Source: Agromyces atrinae
Lineage (GTDB): Bacteria; Actinomycetota; Actinomycetes; Actinomycetales; Microbacteriaceae
Reading direction: 5' to 3'
NCBI RefSeq assembly: GCF_013407835.1
Contig: NZ_JACCBI010000001.1
Span: 868,001-932,000 of the forward strand
DNA length: 64,000 nt
The first letter of the stretch is position 1; each line of letters starts with the position of its first letter. A program made the position numbers and the translations under genes. A model generated the notes under the pieces. The model was not told where the DNA came from, ran no database searches, and saw nothing but the letters and a program-made list of their open reading frames with translations. This document shows positions 61,212-64,000 of the stretch, one piece after another.

Positions 61212-61694
61212 TCAGGATGTCGGCCGTGTCATATCGAACTCTCGTGTGACGTACTGCGCGGGGATCGTTCCGTCGAGGAAGTACTGGTAGAAGATTCCGG
61301 CGGCTTCGGTTGCGTTGAACACTTCAAGCTCGTACACGTGGAGTGTGTTCTCGGCGAATGTGATCGCGACGCCCGGTTCGCCTTCCCTGGATCCCGGACG
61401 TCCGACGATCAGCTGGTGCGGGACGCCATCGTCATCGAACGCTCGGACTTCGACACTCATCGCGTCTGCGGACCCTGCGCACTGTATGTAGGTGCGCTGG
61501 TCGAGTGTGACGACGTCGACATCGTGGTGTCGTGCGCCTTCGGGCAGTTCCCACAGTTGCCAGGCGAAGAATGAGTCGCCGTCCATGTTGGAGAGGGTGG
61601 CGAGGATCTGGTCGGGGTAGCTGCGGAAGTAGTCGACGAGCTCGCCGTGACGGCGGCCGTTCATGGTGGTCCCGTGGGTCGGTGCGCTACTCAT
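61212..61694 (-). CDS. Hypothetical cytosolic protein
   Basis: A 160-aa protein I do not recognise. It starts MSSAPTHGTTMNGRRHGELV and is a mixed alpha/beta single domain, with YPDQILATLSNMDGDSFFAWQ, DVVTLDQRTYIQCAG and TFAENTLHVYELEVF. It has no signal peptide. TAGGCT lies 6 nt before the ATG on the minus strand, so the message is probably leaderless. Base composition is like the following island rather than the core genes. Confidence 0.65.
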   Translation of the reverse strand: MSSAPTHGTTMNGRRHGELVDYFRSYPDQILATLSNMDGDSFFAWQLWELPEGARHHDVDVVTLDQRTYIQCAGSADAMSVEVRAFDDDGVPHQLIVGRPGSREGEPGVAITFAENTLHVYELEVFNATEAAGIFYQYFLDGTIPAQYVTREFDMTRPTS

Positions 61695-61700
61695 GCCGTC

Positions 61701-61706
61701 AGCCTA
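61701..61706 (-). promoter_or_regulatory. -10 box of a leaderless transcript
   Basis: Minus-strand TAGGCT ends 6 nt before the ATG at 61694, the same arrangement as at 29551 and 47964. Confidence 0.5.
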
Positions 61707-61790
61707 CGATCACTCGGACGATGACGATTTTCTCGCCATTCAGGGCCTCTGTCGCCGGGGTGTCCGGGTCCACGAGTCCCTCTCACCTGG

Positions 61791-61991
61791 CACGGGCTGC
61801 GCCGCATCGGATCCACCTGGATGGCCGACGTCGGCATCACCCTGAACGTCCTCCAAGAAATTCTCGGGCACCAGTCGATCGAAACCACTGAGGGCTACCA
61901 GCACGCCGACCATCGGCACCTCGCCGAAGCAGCCCAACAGGCCAACCTGTTCCTCTCCGCAGCCCCACCAGAAGGGACACCACCCGCCGCG
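61791..61991 (+). pseudogene. C-terminal remnant of a tyrosine recombinase/integrase
   Basis: The frame reads HGLRRIGSTWMADVGITLNV and continues with LQEILGHQSIETTEGYQHADH. This is the last catalytic part of a phage-type integrase: HxxR, LGH.SI.TT and the nucleophile Tyr. Homology ends at about FLSAAPP. Everything before the HxxR box is missing and the first 50 nt upstream do not encode it in any frame. The frame stays open to 62378 but the later part looks non-coding. It marks a decayed mobile element. Confidence 0.75.
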
Positions 61992-62064
61992 ACGGACCCC
62001 GACTGTGACCGCCTCCGAACGCCGCTCCGACCCTTCCAGAAGGGGCCGGAGCACTGTCCTACGC

Positions 62065-62180
62065 GATTCTGGTCCACTCGGCGGGCACCTTCTGGTGCAC
62101 TTCGCGGGCGACGACGCCGAACAGGGTTGGTCCACTTCGACGGCGGCCGGCTCGAGCAGATCGGGCGAATGGACCAGCGA
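62065..62180. repeat. Imperfect repeats resembling an IS21-family end
   Basis: TGGTCCACT (62070-62078), TGGTGCACT (62093-62101) and TGGTCCACT (62128-62136) each sit in a similar 16-20 nt context rich in TCG and GGGC. A fourth, TGGTCCATTCGCCCGA, is on the minus strand near 62161-62176. Spaced repeats of this kind are typical of IS21-family ends, where the transposase binds several copies. No IstA or IstB gene is present here. Confidence 0.5.
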
Positions 62181-62202
62181 GTGACCATCCCCGGATACGA
62201 CG

Positions 62203-62238
62203 AAGCCCTGGTGACAGTTGCCTCTCACCAGGGCTTTT
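62203..62238 (+). terminator. Intrinsic (rho-independent) terminator
   Basis: AAGCCCTGGTGA (62203-62214) pairs perfectly with TCACCAGGGCTT (62225-62236) over a 10-nt loop, followed by TTTT. It is the clearest intrinsic terminator in the window. It ends transcription coming from the recombinase remnant side before the helix-turn-helix gene. Confidence 0.8.
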
Positions 62239-62296
62239 CGGTCGGCCTTGTTACCTCTGTTCCACAAATTCAGAAACAGGGGTCACGACGGCCGCG

Positions 62297-62693
62297 ATGC
62301 GTCGAACCCTGCGCGAATCCGCCGATACGCAAACCCCTGGCGAGACCACCGCTACGCGCCGGAAGTGGACGCGCCTGAGCGATGAGGACCGCGCTGCGGT
62401 GATTGAGCGATACGAAGCGGGCGAGACGTCAACGGCCCTCGCGGAGGCGTATGGCGTCGCCAAGTCCACTATCCTCGGCATCCTGAGGGCGAACAGCGTG
62501 GTCGTGCGACGGCAGCCACAGACCCAGGAGCAGGTGAATGAAGCCGCGCGGCTGTATGAGTCTGGATTGTCGCTGTCGCAGGTGGCGGAGCGGCTCGAGG
62601 TTAAAGGAGACGATGCGAGTTGCGATCCTCGATGCGGGCGTAACGCTTCGCCCGCCTACGGGGTTCGATCCACTGGAGGCGAACGACAAGTAG
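62297..62693 (+). pseudogene. Helix-turn-helix protein with a +1 frameshift
   Basis: Residues 1-103 encode a double helix-turn-helix of the Hin-recombinase/transposase type: TRLSDEDRAAVIERYEAGET, ALAEAYGVAKSTILGILRAN, then ARLYESGLSLSQVAERLEVK. After LEVK at 62605 the family-like ending ETMRVAILDAGVTLRPPTGF followed by DPLEANDK and stop (62691-62693) is found in the next frame, so one extra G at about 62606 breaks the gene. Unrepaired, the frame runs to 62743 with unrelated residues. Such proteins are common in actinobacterial phages and islands. The start at 62297 is the first ATG before the conserved part. Confidence 0.65.
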
Positions 62694-62727
62694 TCCGCTC
62701 ATGCTTTATCGGAATGGCCTCGTCGCG

Positions 62728-62733
62728 TAGAAT
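62728..62733 (+). promoter_or_regulatory. -10 box before the right-edge gene
   Basis: TAGAAT ends 6 nt before the ATA at 62740; TTTATC stands 17 nt further upstream. The geometry equals the leaderless promoters seen elsewhere in the window. Confidence 0.5.
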
Positions 62734-62739
62734 CAGAGC

Positions 62740-64000
62740 ATAGAACTCTACTTCTCAGACCAGTTCAATGTCGCGTCAGATGTGCTCGAAGAGTACGGCG
62801 CTTTCAACGTGAGTGTCGTCTCGGACCTGCCTGTCTTCATCGACCCGTTCTTGCTGTTCCACAGCGACAAGCCCGAATACCAGGAACTCCACGAGAGCAT
62901 CATCAAGTACCTCAAGTTTCTTCGGGACGAGGCCGACCCCAACCTGGATGACGCGGTTATCAAGAACTTGTACTCCTTCAAGGAGGTCAAGCAGAACTGG
63001 CTCGGGTTCACGGTTCTTGGCAACGGCGGGAGTGGCCTTGGACCGAAGTTCGCGCGCGAACTTCACCGCGCCCTTGGATCAATCTTCAACAACTTTGGTG
63101 ACGAGCTGATCACGCAGAGTCCGCACCTCGAGAAGCTGGCGCTCATCGGCAAGGGCGTGGGCCGCGACAACATCAGCGACTTCACGACAAACCTCATCAA
63201 GAACTACCTGCTCCAGTACACGCAGACGTTCGCGCAAAACCACCTCAACCCTGAGGACTGTGCGACCTTCGCCGTGACCCGAGCCGAGTTCGACTACGCC
63301 ACCAAGGCCTGGAAGACAAAGCGCTACTACCTGCCGAAGCTCGGCAGCGACTTCGTTCTATTGACGCCGTTCGACATCCTCACGAGTGACGACACGTGGA
63401 TCAACCACGGTGACATGATCCACAGCTTCCCTCATCTCCCCGATGCGATCGACGACGACCAGATGCGCGGCCAGATCGACAGCTACTTCCGCTCACGGTT
63501 GAGCGAGCGTCCGTCCCCCAAGGAGTATGCGCAGGCTGCGCAGGACACGATCTGGAAGTTCCCGGAACTGGTCGACTACTACATCCGACGTCAGGAAGAG
63601 AACGGTGATCACGCTGAAGCCCTTAGCGCCGATCGTCGAGGTGAGGTCTACGACGCGCTCGTGGAGCAAGTGCGCGAGGCAATTCCCGCGATCGAGCAGG
63701 GCAGCAACCTCTATCAGCTACCGCATGGCAGCTACGAAGAGTCGCTCGTCCGTGCGAAGGCGTTCAAGGACTACATCGAGAACAACGACGGCTACCTGGT
63801 AATCAACCGACGCGACCGTCCATTCTCGCGGGAAACGGACGTCCAGATCTTCTTTGGCCTGATCTGGTACCGGACCGAGTTCGACGTCAATCGAGAGGTG
63901 AACAACGGTCGCGGCCCCGTCGACTTCAAGGTCAGCAAGGGCGCGTTTGACAAGTCTCTCATCGAGTTCAAGCTCGCGAGCAACAGCCAGCTCAAGCGCA
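62740..64000 (+). CDS. Large protein with C-terminal PD-(D/E)XK-like motif, cut by the window edge (candidate defence nuclease)
   Basis: An open frame runs from 62731 to the right edge; 420 codons from 62740 are visible. It begins (ATA)-ELYFSDQFNVASDVLEEYGA and has DLPVFIDPFLLFHSDKPEYQ near the N-terminus. A helical middle part follows, with KYLKFLRDEAD, FARELHRALGSIF and RYYLPKLGSDFVLLTPFDIL. Near residues 394-411 GPVDFKVSKGAFDKSLIEFK fits a PD-(D/E)XK nuclease site. I do not recognise the family. ATA stands where the start is expected, 6 nt after a -10 box; GTG at 62779 is the first standard start. Codon use is less GC-rich than upstream genes, fitting acquired DNA. Confidence 0.65.
   Translation, partial: MELYFSDQFNVASDVLEEYGAFNVSVVSDLPVFIDPFLLFHSDKPEYQELHESIIKYLKFLRDEADPNLDDAVIKNLYSFKEVKQNWLGFTVLGNGGSGLGPKFARELHRALGSIFNNFGDELITQSPHLEKLALIGKGVGRDNISDFTTNLIKNYLLQYTQTFAQNHLNPEDCATFAVTRAEFDYATKAWKTKRYYLPKLGSDFVLLTPFDILTSDDTWINHGDMIHSFPHLPDAIDDDQMRGQIDSYFRSRLSERPSPKEYAQAAQDTIWKFPELVDYYIRRQEENGDHAEALSADRRGEVYDALVEQVREAIPAIEQGSNLYQLPHGSYEESLVRAKAFKDYIENNDGYLVINRRDRPFSRETDVQIFFGLIWYRTEFDVNREVNNGRGPVDFKVSKGAFDKSLIEFKLASNSQLKR

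Noticed and set aside
61821..62378. A full 185-aa protein from the integrase-like frame.
   Set aside because: Only the first 50-60 codons resemble recombinases; the rest crosses the repeat cluster and an intrinsic terminator and looks non-coding.
62600..62612. Programmed frameshift at GTTAAAGGAGA in the helix-turn-helix gene.
   Set aside because: The shift needed is +1, the site does not match a known +1 slippery codon context and no downstream structure is evident; a simple indel explains it.

Overview
The window is high-GC DNA typical of an actinobacterium. Many genes start with GTG, neighbours often share ATGA or GTGA stop/start overlaps, lipoproteins are frequent, and several -10 boxes of the TANNNT type lie 6-7 nt before a start codon (leaderless transcripts). 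With a DtxR-type iron box and the gene families present, a Microbacteriaceae-like organism is the best guess; this is inference, since there is no rRNA or other marker. I found no rRNA, tRNA or CRISPR array.

Left part (1-18.9 kb): a chloramphenicol acetyltransferase-like gene cut by the edge, an AlkD-like repair protein and an SRPBCC protein. Then comes a siderophore uptake set (siderophore-interacting protein, binding lipoprotein, two permeases, ATPase) with a DtxR/IdeR box in front of the binding-protein gene. Next is a four-gene line (DJ-1/AraC regulator, two alpha/beta hydrolases, MFS_3 exporter), then a divergent epoxide-hydrolase-like gene and AraC regulator. A two-component system faces a VanY-like D,D-carboxypeptidase. 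A MarR regulator faces a rare fusion of a luciferase-like flavin monooxygenase and a berberine-bridge-type FAD oxidase, followed by a hydrolase and a uracil-DNA glycosylase family gene.

18.9-29.5 kb: a nine-gene minus-strand operon plus a divergent dehydrogenase. It holds a DeoR regulator, a triose-phosphate-isomerase-like and an RpiB-like isomerase, a dihydroxyacetone-kinase-like kinase, a ribose-type ABC importer with a DUF2291 lipoprotein, and two zinc-type alcohol dehydrogenases. The set matches the known logic of tetritol (erythritol/threitol) breakdown: import, oxidation to erythrulose, phosphorylation, isomerisation to erythrose 4-phosphate.

29.5-39.5 kb: mostly poorly characterised genes. 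A SWIM zinc-finger protein is coupled to an 1103-aa repeat-like protein. An NAD(P)-binding reductase has its 3' end duplicated around a 1.7-kb cassette holding two PD-(D/E)XK-type nuclease-like genes. HEAT and ankyrin proteins and a wrecked hydrolase/acetyltransferase hybrid follow.

39.5-47.8 kb: a beta-glucoside/beta-glucan utilisation operon (ROK regulator, sugar-binding protein, two permeases, GH5 and GH3). Both sugar-binding-protein genes in the window are followed by a strong GC hairpin inside the operon.

47.9-59.7 kb: membrane proteins and lipoproteins, a TetR/SDR pair, a serine beta-lactamase-like lipoprotein followed in frame by an orphan secreted-type domain, AraC regulators and a TM2 protein.

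59.7-64 kb: the flank of a decayed genomic island with apparently lower GC. It has a truncated MFS gene, two unknown genes, the last part of a tyrosine recombinase, an array of repeats like an IS21-family end, an intrinsic terminator and a frameshifted helix-turn-helix gene. A large gene running off the right edge ends in a PD-(D/E)XK-like motif; it looks like a candidate defence nuclease and has ATA where its start codon is expected.
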